From Taxawa tesnikishii (nom. ined.) (lineage: Eukaryota > Ascomycota > Dothideomycetes > Dothideales), in NCBI GenBank assembly GCA_030247885.1, contig JAPDRO010000027.1:124001-188000 (forward strand): DNA of 64,000 bases, read 5' to 3'. Numbering within the stretch: the first letter of the stretch is position 1; each line of letters starts with the position of its first letter. Positions 23,618 to 33,341 of the stretch are shown piece by piece. The notes under the pieces were generated by a model, which searched no databases, had not been told where the DNA came from, and worked only from the letters and a program-made list of their open reading frames with translations. Made by a program: the position numbers and the translations under genes.

Positions 23618-24293
23618 TGTTCGTGCGATGCGTGGGTACTGAGGGAAGCTTCAGACGTGAAACGTGATGTATGGTGCTGATGTTCGACCGCGCGTGAGCG
23701 AGTCGTGATGTTGCAGAAGGTTGTGCGACGAATGTGCAGTCAGGAGGAAGGACAGAGGGATGTTCAGATGAGAGGAAGAGGGTGTTGTTATTGTTGTTGC
23801 GGAGAGAGAAGAGAGAAGAGAGCAGAGGTAAGGGATGAGCGTTTGCGGTGTTTCTTTCTTTCGTAACTGGAAGCCCAGCAGCGAGGAGCAAGGGGAAGGA
23901 ACGCTCAGACCTCGCCGCTGATGTAATGATAGTCATCATTACAACGCAGCTCATCGCGCCTCCCTTGCTTCACAAGATTGTCGCGAGGTGAGCAAACTGC
24001 AAGACAAACATCCACACGCCTGCGGAGCGTCGGAAGAGGGCCCATCTGTCGGTCGGTCTCAAAGTATGTCGCATCCTCGTCTCTCTGTCCGATGCAGTAC
24101 GCACATATTGTGTTTGTCGCAAACCACTCGGTGCTTGCTACTGTGCTGTGTCGTGGCGCGCCATGGGCCTGCTTCTATCGCAGCCATGGCAAACAGAACA
24201 TGGCTAACCATTTATGCGTCCCAGGCACTACCGCATGTAGCACTCTTTCCAGTCTGACCACTCACTTGTTGTTGCTACAGAATCGTCGCCCAG
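23618..24293. promoter_or_regulatory. Divergent promoter between RRM gene and conserved unknown
   Basis: 676 bp, no further gene seen. Purine-rich GAGAGAAGAGAGAAGAG stretch near 23801..23823 on the plus strand, in the expected 5' leader of the RRM gene. Confidence 0.45.
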
Positions 24294-25830
24294 ATGACGT
24301 CCAACGGGCCTTACTACCAGGCCATCCCGGCACCGGATCACCAGCTGGACAAGGATGACTTTACGCTGTCACAGAATCTCATGCAGTACACGCAGTCCAC
24401 CACCTATCCGGAGCCGTCGACCGACTACAACCAACAGCAACAGCATTCCAGCGAGGCCGCTCAGCTTCATGACCTCGTAGAAGCTGCAACAAGTGCAGCA
24501 GCCCAAGAGCGCGCTCGTCAAGAACAGTACGCACACTATCCAGCCGATGGCGCGCCGCACCACGACCACGTCCAACGCATCCAGCCAGAGCTCGACACCC
24601 ATACTCCCCTCACTAGCGCTCCAGAAGACCAGGCGCTCGAAGCTCTGCTGCGTAGTGGGGTGCAGTAGGCACGAAACGCAAACGCTCGAACTCGCCAAAT
24701 GCGCAGGAAGGTGCGCAGCAGCAGGTGCAATCAGCAGCTTCTACGAGGTCTAAGAGACAGAAGAAGACGGCTGGAGGACGCAACACGGATGACAACGGTG
24801 GCGGTACATACAACGCACTCGATTCTCCTCATCATCTCGAGGCGCGCGCAGCCGGTGTGCATTCAGCTGCTGCTCTATTTCGCCCGGCGAGTGAGAAGTC
24901 CAAGAAGTACACCCGACCACCCATGTCAAAACTCTTCAACTCCCTCGAACTATCTCCTGAGAATTTCCTGTACCTTCAGGCAGCAGCAAAGAAGTTCATG
25001 CTAGACCCAGAGCATCCGGAGAGGCAGGAGTGTGTCGGAAATAGGGACAAAGCGGATCATGATATGGTGAAGCTGAAGATGATCAACACCGTGAGGACAT
25101 TCTTGAAAGATGAAGGTCATGGGGAGAAATACTTTGGTGTGAACGCGCCTCCGCCTGGCGAAGGAGAAAATGGCACACCGGGGCTGCAGCGGCGCTGGGT
25201 GTGGCCGCGCGACGAGACCAAGATCATCACCTTGTGCACGCCTTTGCTTCGTCGCATGCTCACGAACGAACGGCAAAGACAGTACGCTTCTGACACTCGC
25301 AAGCCGGGAAGGGCAGCCAAAGGGGATATGCAGACGGAAGAAGAGCACAACGAACCTCAGCCGGAGGATGCTCAGGTAACATGTTGCACATGCAGTCTCA
25401 ACATAGAATGGCATACTAATTTACTGTTTAGAACTTTCCAAGCAATCCGTACGATCAACGCTGGGGTTACACTACCGGCATCCAGATCTACATGCTTGAC
25501 GGCCACACTGGGCAGCCTGTCCACGATCGTATCGATATGCCTCTGGACAACAACGTTAACTGGGACTTCTTGAGTGACGTGATTGACCGCCATGGCAGCA
25601 CCCACAACAGTGCTCGTCAAACTCCCGATGGCTCCGTGGGTGACCTGGCAGAGAAATTCGATATCAAAGTACTCGCTTCTGCTGGCCTGATGTATGTCTC
25701 CAGCGAGAACGATTGGCGACACGCTCTTGAAGAAGTTCATCAAACAATCTGGCTGGAAGGTGTTGTAAAGGTGATTGTTCACGTCAAACCTCCGCCACCC
25801 GCTGAAGAAACGCCGCGAGACCAGCCTTGA
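24294..25830 (+). CDS. Conserved fungal protein of unknown function
   Basis: Exons 24294..25375 and 25432..25830, 56-bp intron; 493 aa. Not recognised by function. The N-terminal 120 residues are Gln/His-rich. A basic segment (GTKRKRSNSP, STRSKRQKK) looks like a nuclear localisation signal. It is followed by a conserved-looking globular block (PMSKLFNSLELSPENFLYLQ, DPEHPERQECVGNRDKAD, RRMLTNERQRQY) and a C-terminal domain with IQIYMLDGHTGQP and a closing VVKVIVHVKPP strand. These blocks resemble Pezizomycotina proteins annotated only as hypothetical. A G4 run at 24657-24660 breaks the frame: one added G joins ALLRSGG to AVGTKRKRS. Without it the gene would appear as two ORFs. A nuclear regulatory role is inference. 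Confidence 0.8.
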
Positions 25831-26186
25831 AGTTCAAGCCGGGCAACGCAACGTTTGTTTAAACCACCAATCAAGGAGTGATTGTCATATGGTAGCACTC
25901 TATGTGACGGACCGAGCGCGATACGGTATGGGGCAACTCCGCGTTTTGCTGTGCTGATCCCCCGCCGGAAGCCCGTCGGAAGCAGGAACCCACAAAACCG
26001 CATCATAGGCGGAAATGAACTGACACGAAATGCGGAGAAGTTGCACATGGTGGAATGTCTATCGATCAATGTCCGGTTTGCTGGGTGAGGGGAAGGGAAA
26101 CGACAACGTCGATATAACGACCGCATCGCCGTACAGCCCTTGTAAACGGTTTCGTTCTCGTTTTGTAGTTGCTACAGCTAATTACA
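25831..26186. other. Intergenic, 356 bp
   Basis: Presumed promoter and leader of the secreted glycoside hydrolase gene. No other feature recognised. Confidence 0.4.
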
Positions 26187-28867
26187 ATGCTTACTTCCCA
26201 TCTGCAGTGGGGTATTGCTCTCTTTTCTTTGCTTTCTACTGTTGTATCAAGCGACCCTGTGCGTCCGTATCCTCTCGTTGACAGCCGTTTGACTGGGACC
26301 AACTTCCTGAACCACTCATCATACATTGAAAGTTTCGATGACCAGCAATGGTATCTTGATAACATTCCCTTTGTGGACTTCCCGGATCAGTCTATGCAAG
26401 ATGTCTATTACTACCGCACTTCGGTCATCAAACGCCACCTCCGATGGGCTCATGAAGGCCATGGATGGGTAGTAACAGAGTTCATCCACCCAGTCGCTTG
26501 GGGTATGCATGATTCTACCCCTCAAGCTCACGTCTCGTCACTGACCATCACCTGCCTCCAAATTCCAAACCATCCCAGACTCCGCGGCCTACCACGTGCT
26601 CGAGACGCGCTGGCTACGTGATCCAAACTATGCAAAAACCTAATAGAGGAATACACGAGAGGTGGTGTCGAGAAATTGAGCTTCATTACCTACACGCACT
26701 ACATGCACCGCGCGATTCTCGAGCACGCGCAAGCTACCGGCGACGTCGACTTTCTAACCTCCCAGCTGCAGGGCATGATCGAGAGTTACTACCTCTGGAA
26801 TACCACGCGCGACAATGCTACAGGACTGTACCACCGCACGCCGCTGAGCGATGCCCAGGAGTACAGTTTGCCGGGCTACCTGACTGGTGGACCGGGTGGT
26901 GGGCCAATGCAGGAATGGGACGATTTTGGACTGGCATTTGGTGAGGGAGGTGGGAATGACTATCTGACGATCTGGCTGGGTCCGGAGACGTACAGGCCAA
27001 ATTTCAATGCCTACATGATCGCTGGAGCTCGCGCAATCTCCGAAGTGGCTACTTTGGTTGGAGAGTAAGCTTCGCTGAGTGATGATGGAAAGTGTGGCGT
27101 ATACTGATAGGATGCAGCGGCGCCACCTCGACGGTGTTCAGCAACTACGCGGACGACCTGTACACTAAGATGGAGAGCTTCCTCTGGAGCGACGAGCTAC
27201 AATTCTGGATCGATGTGGTTGAGGGCACCAACCTGCGCTGTCTTGGTCGCGAACTCATCGGTTACTTCCCATACCGCTTCGATGTCGGCACCAACGAGAC
27301 CTTCGTACGAGCGCTGGAGGCTGGTCTTACGCCAGAGCGTTTCCTGACCGAGTTCGGCCCAACCACACTTGAGCAGACGAACCCTTATTTCACGGCTCTG
27401 AAGAACACTACTTACTGTTGCATGTGGCAAGGCCAGAGCTGGCCTTTCAGTACAGCAATCTATCTCGGAACTCTGGCCCGTATGGCACGGGAGAACGTCA
27501 GCAGTGTAGTAACGCCAGCCTTCTTTAACCAAGAGCTGAACAAATACGTGCGTACGAACTACAAGGATGGCGTGCCTTATACAGCCGAATCGCACTACCC
27601 GACCATCGACGCATGGAGCGGCGACACTACAAACCACAGCGAGAACTACCTGCATTCCAGCTACCTGGACAACATCTTCACGAATTTGCTCGGTATCATC
27701 CCTACGCTTGATGACCGGTTGGAAATGCGTCCACTGGTGCCGGAAAACTGGACTCACTTCGCCGTGGAAAACCTGCCCTACCACGGCAGCCTTCTCTCTA
27801 TCGTCTGGGACAGCACCGGCTCTTACTACAGCAACAGCTCCAGCTCCGGCCTGCGCATCTACTCCAACGGCAGCCTGATTCACACTTCGTCCACACTATC
27901 GCCTTTCAACTGCAGTCTTCCCTTCTCTAGCCAGTCTGCAGCCAGCGCTCTCGCAGCTCAACCGGAGTACCAGAACATAGTCGCAAATCCCAACTCGCCC
28001 TGGGGTCTGCCCAACGTCAGCGCCGACTACACGTTCAGCACAAACGGCGACTACTCGCCTTACGAGGCTTGGAAAATGAACGACGGCCTGTTGTGGTACG
28101 ACACCACGCCGGACAACCGCTGGACCAACAATCAATCCACCACGCCTTACAACACCATCACCGTGACGCTGCCAAGAGCGAGGAACATATCCAGCGTCTC
28201 GCTCGCCATCTTCGATGACACGCGCAGAGAAGGTGAGGGTGAGGCTATCGCCTGTCCTGCCGGTGTGCGCATTACGACACGTTCTGGCGCCGTTGTCGCG
28301 GAGAGGAGGAATTGGACAGAGTGCGTACCCAACGCGCTCAACACCATCGCCTTCACCTCGCCCGTTCCCGCAGGCTCCTTCGACAACAGCACGACTCCTG
28401 CTTCCGGCACAGTCGTGCTGACAGACCAACTAAAGATTACACTCAACACGCGCCTTGGGTACGCGGTCGCGGTCTCCGAAGTCCAGATCTGGGTTCCTCC
28501 GACCACGGGTCCGCGCTGGGAAGTCGAAGACGGCGTCATCGGAACCTTCATTGGGTCTTTCGAAGGTCGGAAGACCGGGTTCAATGGCACCATCACTAAC
28601 GGAGGCGTGCAGTTGGGCGATGGTGGATGGGTGGAACTTGCAGGCGTCAGGACTACCTCTGGTCAAGGCGGAGCGGCGAATTTGACGCTGATTGGTGCCG
28701 GACATGGGACGCTGGAGGTTGGTGTCAATTGGTTGACCAACCATACGGTTACGTTTGCAGGTAACGGAAGCAAGACTGTTGAGGTGGACCTTTTGAGAGG
28801 AAGCAATGTGATTACGTTGTTCCAGACGGAGGGCAGACCGTGGATTGATGCCGTTGTGGTTGGCTGA
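26187..28867 (+). CDS. Secreted multidomain glycoside hydrolase ((alpha/alpha)6, MGH1-like) with C-terminal carbohydrate-binding domains
   Basis: Exons 26187..26502, 26579..27064 and 27118..28867; 850 aa. The start MLTSHLQWGIALFSLLSTVVSS is a signal peptide. The catalytic half (about 30-500) shows six-hairpin glycosidase features: RTSVIKRHLRWAHEGHGWV, GPMQEWDDFGLAFGEGGGN, GRELIGYFPYRF, and the late CMWQGQSWPFST and HSENYLHSSYLDN. Residues about 578-718 resemble an F5/8 (discoidin) module (YSPYEAWKMNDGLLWYDTTP), and 729-850 a CBM6/35-like module (VEDGVIGTF ... RPWIDAVVV). Numerous N-x-S/T sites fit secretion. Likely acts on plant or fungal cell-wall glycans; substrate unknown. Exon 2 has a frame break in the A5 run 26634-26638: one A restores NYAKNLIEEY. 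First exon joins at WD(SAAYHVLE) with a 76-bp intron. Confidence 0.85.
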
Positions 28868-28937
28868 GGGTGTTGTGGAAAGTTGGCAGAAACACGAGGT
28901 GATTAGATATAGCAAAGCTCAGTGACAAGTACGAACC

Positions 28938-29392
28938 CTACAATCCTCTCAGAGAAGTCCCCTTTGTCTCAGCAGTTCCATCAATCTCACTGGTCTCGGG
29001 CCCGTCTGCTGCGCTGAACGCCTCGACGGCTGCAGCCACATTCTCGATCTGTGACGGTGCAGCAAGATATCCCAACTCGAGCACAACAAGGCTCAGTTCA
29101 GCTTGCTGTTGATAGGGTATTGCCATTTGGAGTTGAAGCTGAAGGGTTTCAGGAAACCGATGTGCTCAAGTTGGTATTCATTCTTTCGCGAAATGCGAGC
29201 CGTGTTTTCGTTATGCATCTTGCTGACAGATCTCCATTCAGAACGCATTAGCAGCATCGGGGAGCGTACACCCGCGTCAAGAATACACACAAGAAATGCG
29301 AGGAACCGGGGAGAATCAAATCTGCTCACGCCCCAGTCACGTCCAAACGCGGTGATGTCGGTTGGCTTGGCGGAACGCGACCTCTCATACAA
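28938..29392 (-). CDS. Small protein of unknown function
   Basis: About 150 aa, ATG 29392, stop 28938. Not recognised. The reading frame gives TDITAFGRDWGVSRFDSPRF, a hydrophobic FLAFLVCILDAG, then EWRSVSKMHNENTARI and KNEYQLEHIGF. Near 29148-29153 the sensible sequence moves to the next frame (LQLQLQMAIPYQQQAELSLV, VVLELGYLAAPS), as if one base were missing in CC or AAA. Amphipathic and protein-like on both sides of the break, with a good hydrophobic pattern, so I favour a real gene, possibly with an upstream exon. It is tail to tail with the glycoside hydrolase (70 bp between stops). Confidence 0.45.
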
Positions 29393-30313
29393 GCACGTGC
29401 ACCACTTCTCCTTTCCTGACCTTCATCCTATACATCGAAGCCATACATCCGTATACTGTACTGCGCTACTAGCAGCGAGGCTGGTCGGCTCTTGCTCGCA
29501 CTCTAAAGGCAGTGATGTATAACGCGTCGACAGCCGATAATCCCACCGAGTAACCTCCTTTCAAGACCAGCGACGAACACTCGTTGGGATGAATGGTGTC
29601 GCCTCGTCCGCGTCGGACTTGAACCCCTTCCTGTTGGTGTCCTGATGCGAAGGAATGGAGGAAGTTGGTGGAAGTTGGTGTACATGTGGCTATCGGGATC
29701 GCGCTAGCGAGGGCGGTGAGGGCAGGGAGCGTGACCAGGTGTCCTGCGCGACAGCCTCTTCCACTGTACTATTCGCTTTCACTAGGACGGGGCAAAGGAA
29801 AAGACTTTGTCCGATCTTCATGTAAGGCAAACAATTCTGCCCGATCCATCCCTCCCGCCGCGTTTGGTAAAGTACAATGCCTCGAGGAGATTCTTTTGAC
29901 GGTGAATCAGAACATCGCCGGAAGTGGACCGCATGCTTTGAGAACGCAGCTCTTTGTGCCACTCGAACAATATTAGGCGTTCTGACATCCAAATCTGGAA
30001 AATGAGATATAATGTATGGCTCTATTATACCAACGCTTCTTTCAAACTTTGGCAACATCACGAACAAAGAAAGACACCCCTTGTGGACTTGATACTGACG
30101 CTTAATATTGTTCTCCGTCACCATTCGGGGCTGATACCAATGTGGGTAACAAGACGATCTAATCTCTTTATCCAACTATATAATCAAGTCCTTGATCTGT
30201 CCGTACTTTCCTTTTCCACAGTCAGGAACTGCAATACCAAAGCCACTCCGACAAACCACATCGAACATACCTTTAATTCGCCGAGCGAATTCGTTACAAC
30301 GCATACATTCATC
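29393..30313. other. Intergenic with gene/repeat relic at 29.59-29.76 kb
   Basis: No intact gene. A segment at 29590..29760 resembles the small ORF at 16508..16726 in DNA (GCGCTAGCG, GGGCGGTGAG, AGCGTGAC) and in translation (IALARAV, SVT), but the frame is interrupted. The right part is the promoter of the small secreted protein gene. Confidence 0.4.
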
Positions 30314-30778
30314 ATGCTTTTCAAACAGCTCATCACGATCACCGCTCTGGCAGCGACCGCTCTGGCGGCACCCAGAAACGCCACCGACTACGGCGAGCTC
30401 ATGCGCCGGTGGGCCAAAGACGACGACGCCAACTGGCACGCATGCGACGCCAAGGACCACGTTATCAATCGTGCAATCCAGGACTTTTGCGAGACCAACA
30501 ACCCGGACGATAATCTCCACGTTCCATCTTACTATTCGATTGCTGGCCAGGTCAAGACCAACGTCGAGACGGGCCAAGTGCGTATTAAGATTCTCGGACC
30601 AAAATGTATCATCAAATCTAGCTGGAATGAGCCTCACGACCAGCAGGGCCCCTGGGTACCTAGGGAGTTTTGCTCGAGCCAGTTCTGGCACGTCTGCGCT
30701 CATGGGGACAAGACGGGCAGAGGAAAGGGCTACTATGGTGGGGACGGCTGCCAGCAGTTCATCATCGAGGATGCATAG
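30314..30778 (+). CDS. Small secreted cysteine-containing protein, candidate effector
   Basis: Single exon, 154 aa. The start MLFKQLITITALAATALA is a clear signal peptide with a likely cut after ALA (ALA|APRN). The mature part of about 136 aa has six Cys (HACD, DFCE, PKCI, EFCS, HVCA, DGCQ), an even number that could form three disulfides, plus one N-glycosylation site near the mature N-terminus (NAT). No known domain was recognised. Size, signal peptide and Cys content match typical fungal secreted effectors or antimicrobial-like proteins; this role is inference. The gene sits isolated in a gene-poor 2.5-kb stretch beside other unknowns. The longer in-frame ORF upstream from 29954 is leader sequence. 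Confidence 0.7.
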   Translation: MLFKQLITITALAATALAAPRNATDYGELMRRWAKDDDANWHACDAKDHVINRAIQDFCETNNPDDNLHVPSYYSIAGQVKTNVETGQVRIKILGPKCIIKSSWNEPHDQQGPWVPREFCSSQFWHVCAHGDKTGRGKGYYGGDGCQQFIIEDA

Positions 30779-31483
30779 GTGCGTCCATGAAGTGCAGCTA
30801 CAAGACTGACTCACGGATTGGTGGGTTCATTGGCCGAATCCATGACGAACGTGCTGGTTTGTCATACTGACTAGTGAATGACAAGTGTCTCTTTGCTTTC
30901 TGCTTGTTTCTCAGTTTCTCGGTCTTCGCGAAACGGTCACAGTCTTGTGTCTGTTGCTCTTCCAGGTAGAGCTTGGAATGAACTCTCATTGTTCACATTC
31001 ATGTACATTCCAGAATCCCTTTCTCCACATCCATTTTACCCATCCATTTTACCCACAATCGTACTCCAGCCCTATTCACGCTCGTGATGTTTATAGTCGT
31101 GCACGTTAACCTCTTTGAAGACAAGTGGTAGTTTGCTAATGCAGTCGTACTTGGTGGGCTCATGCAAGATAAGCACGTGCGATCACACACTTGCTGTCAC
31201 CCGCCTCACTGCTTTCCTTAGCGTGGTCTGGGTGGACATATAGACAGCAGACATTTCACCTTCTTCGAACCACATCAGCCACACCAGCAAGGCACTACCT
31301 AACCGGTCCAAGCATGTAGCTACCCACTGGCCCCATTCACCGCATCCGCTGTCCACCGCTGGTCTGAAAAGGGACGATAACTCTTTTCAAGCACCATAGA
31401 ACATGACGACAAGAGTTGTTCGTATAGAGTCTGTTATCTGCACCCCTACGAGCATGATTCTGTAAGTGGACTACGAGTCATAT
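30779..31483. other. Intergenic, 705 bp
   Basis: Convergent 3' flanks of the small secreted protein gene and the Gln/Pro-rich gene. Nothing recognisable. Confidence 0.4.
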
Positions 31484-32281
31484 CTAATCATCGATTCCTG
31501 CACTCTCTGTCTGGTCGAGAGCAGCTGCAATTTCAGTACCACCGTCATTCAAATCATTGACTCTGATTTCTCCGTCCTTCAGTGTTTCGACCGTTTTCTC
31601 TTCCCGGTCGACGTTCGGAGCATCCTTGTCGCGTTGGTTGCCCACGGTTGGTAGCTGCGCCGACCCTGTCGACGGTACGGCTGGCAGTTGCCGAAAAGGC
31701 CCTTGAGAACGGGTGACGTATGGGGCATAAGGATTGCCGTAAGGACCATATGGCTGTGGAGGATACTGTCGTTGACCGTGCTGTTGTCCATAAGCCATCT
31801 GGCTGTATGGGTGTTGCCAGTACAATGCTCGTTGGAAGAATGACGCCGCCGTTGAGATCTGGGCTGCAGATGGCTGAGCTGCACTCCTCTGCTGGTCATG
31901 TGGGTCCTTGAGACCAAATGGGTTATTCACAGAGTACGGAGTCTGTGGCGTAATATGGGCTGTTCTTGGGTCAGGATAGGTGCTTTCCATCAACCCTTCG
32001 GGGTCGCCAGTGTCTCTCCATTGGCTGACAGTGTTCAAGTCAATGTCTTCCGGTGGTACTGGCTTCGATTGAAGAATCTCGCTGCTCGTATTGCCGCTTG
32101 GCACATGGGTTAAGGGAGATCTCTTCCTCGGTGTACGTCTTGGTGTACTTTGACTTGAGGTCGCTTTACTTCTACGCGGTGTACTCGCCATGTTCATGAA
32201 TGTCTTCCTTCTCAGGGGACGTGAGTTGAGCGCTGAACAGGGGATAGCAACCTGTTGCTCTGCTTGATTTTCGACACGCAT
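31484..32281 (-). CDS. Hypothetical low-complexity Gln/Tyr/Pro-rich protein
   Basis: Single open frame of 265 codons with ATG 32281 (an internal start at 32197, MNMASTPRRSK, is equally possible). The N-terminus is basic and Ser/Thr/Pro-rich (TPRRSKATSSQSTPRRTPRK). The centre carries a Tyr/Gln/Pro/Gly-rich prion-like run (YGQQHGQRQYPPQPYGPYG). The tail is acidic (DREEKTVETLKDGEIRVND). No domain is recognised. Composition fits an intrinsically disordered nuclear or cell-wall-adjacent protein, but it could be an orphan gene. No frame breaks. Confidence 0.5.
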   Translation of the reverse strand: MRVENQAEQQVAIPCSALNSRPLRRKTFMNMASTPRRSKATSSQSTPRRTPRKRSPLTHVPSGNTSSEILQSKPVPPEDIDLNTVSQWRDTGDPEGLMESTYPDPRTAHITPQTPYSVNNPFGLKDPHDQQRSAAQPSAAQISTAASFFQRALYWQHPYSQMAYGQQHGQRQYPPQPYGPYGNPYAPYVTRSQGPFRQLPAVPSTGSAQLPTVGNQRDKDAPNVDREEKTVETLKDGEIRVNDLNDGGTEIAAALDQTESAGIDD

Positions 32282-32662
32282 TGCTCAGAGCAGGCTATTT
32301 ATCCTTCATGAACTTGTTTGCTTGGCTGATCAGCAGAACCTTCCATTGGCTTTGAGTTGTCTATTTACGACATGATATCGGAAGCTTTGTTTGTGGCCGA
32401 CGAGAACACGTTCATTCTCCTGACCTCCGGTCGTATCGGTCTTCGTCCCTCTCATTTTCTATTCTTCCACTTTTCCTTCTGTCCTGAGGCAAAGATCCCT
32501 GCAGGCACTGAAGCACGGATCGCAGCTCTAGCCTTTCTCCTCTGTTCCTTGTGGACCGTTCTGTCAGCGGCTCGGCAATGATTTGGCTCCAGGATCGGTC
32601 TCTGACACCCCTGTGGCGGCGCGGCAGGGCTTGCCACACCGAAAGCACGTCAGACACCCTCT
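32282..32662. other. Intergenic, 381 bp
   Basis: Promoter side of the Gln/Pro-rich gene and 3' flank of the MITE-interrupted ORF. A minus-strand stretch encodes CLTCFRCGKPC-like and, out of frame, other plausible segments, but no consistent gene could be built. Confidence 0.35.
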
Positions 32663-33148
32663 CTATACCTCGTTGGGAATGCGCATCCACACAGCAGCTG
32701 CGGGCGCACCTGAAGTCTGGGCCGCAGCGCCCGGCAGAACGGGTTGCAAGATGCCGACCATGATTTCCTGCGTCTGCAGCAGACGTTGGACTAATGTTTC
32801 GTGCTCCGCGGTGCGGGCGTCTTAGGGGTGATGGTGGCGGCGGCCGTTTGCAGGCCTAATTGAAGCTGTGCCACCTGCGTGGGCAGCATGGCGAGGGACA
32901 GGAAATCTACGTCGATGTCAGCGTGGATTGCTGCATTGGAATAGGCAGCGGTGGCCAGGGTGGGCAATGACTGAATACTCATCATTATAAATCACTGAAT
33001 AACAACTGAATATTCAGTATATTCAGTGTATTCAGTTGTTATTTACTTCTTTATGATGTATAAATATCCATGCATTGCCCACCCTGGCGGTGGAGATGGC
33101 GGCAGCAGTGTTGAGGGCACCAGCGGCGGAGGCGAAGTTGGCGGGCAT
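32663..33148 (-). pseudogene. Hypothetical gene interrupted by a MITE
   Basis: Minus-strand coding sequence in two parts around the 131-bp element. Upstream part from ATG 33148: MPANFASAAGALNTAAAIST. Downstream part: AAYSNAAIHADIDVDFLSLA, LPTQVAQLQLGLQTAAATI, then, after a one-base frame break near 32822, DARTAEHETLVQRLLQTQEI and a stop at 32663. Taking away the element and one target-site copy joins the halves in frame (STA|AYSN), which argues that the ORF existed before the insertion. The frame also stays open upstream of ATG 33148 (QDTTIIVDSAGQTTI), so a spliced upstream exon is possible. Function unknown. The AT-rich insert could in principle be spliced, but its stops in all frames suggest loss of function. 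Confidence 0.5.
32956..33086. mobile_element. 131-bp hAT-like MITE
   Basis: Perfect 14-bp terminal inverted repeats CAGGGTGGGCAATG (32956..32969 and 33073..33086). Flanking 8-mers GCGGTGGC (32948..32955) and GCGGTGGA (33087..33094) match at 7 of 8, as an aged 8-bp target-site duplication. The interior is AT-rich with a nested palindrome around TGAATATTCA (AACAACTGAAT...ATTCAGTTGTT). No coding capacity. CAGGG termini plus 8-bp duplication are the signature of non-autonomous hAT transposons. It sits inside a minus-strand ORF. Confidence 0.85.
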
Positions 33149-33341
33149 GATTGTGGTTTGACCAGCAGAGTCCACGATGATGGTGGTGTCTTGTGATCTG
33201 ATACTAATGATGCCGTTGTTGTGGACTGAGATAGAGACTCAGGAGCAGAGCGTATACCATTGGGAACAACGGAGATCTTTGTATTGCGTGGTCTAGTATT
33301 GTAGGGAGACTTCTTTCCACACCAATAGCCCTATTGTTTCA

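Noticed and set aside
24369-24813. Overlapping ORFs around 24.4-24.8 kb as separate genes
   Set aside because: They are explained by one frame break at 24657-24660 in a single gene.
29690-30175. 161-codon minus-strand ORF
   Set aside because: No domain, overlaps the promoter of the secreted protein gene and the motif relic.
32412-32690. Possible zinc-knuckle-like gene (CLTCFRCGKPC) on the minus strand
   Set aside because: Plausible residues fall in three frames with no consistent homopolymer or splice solution.
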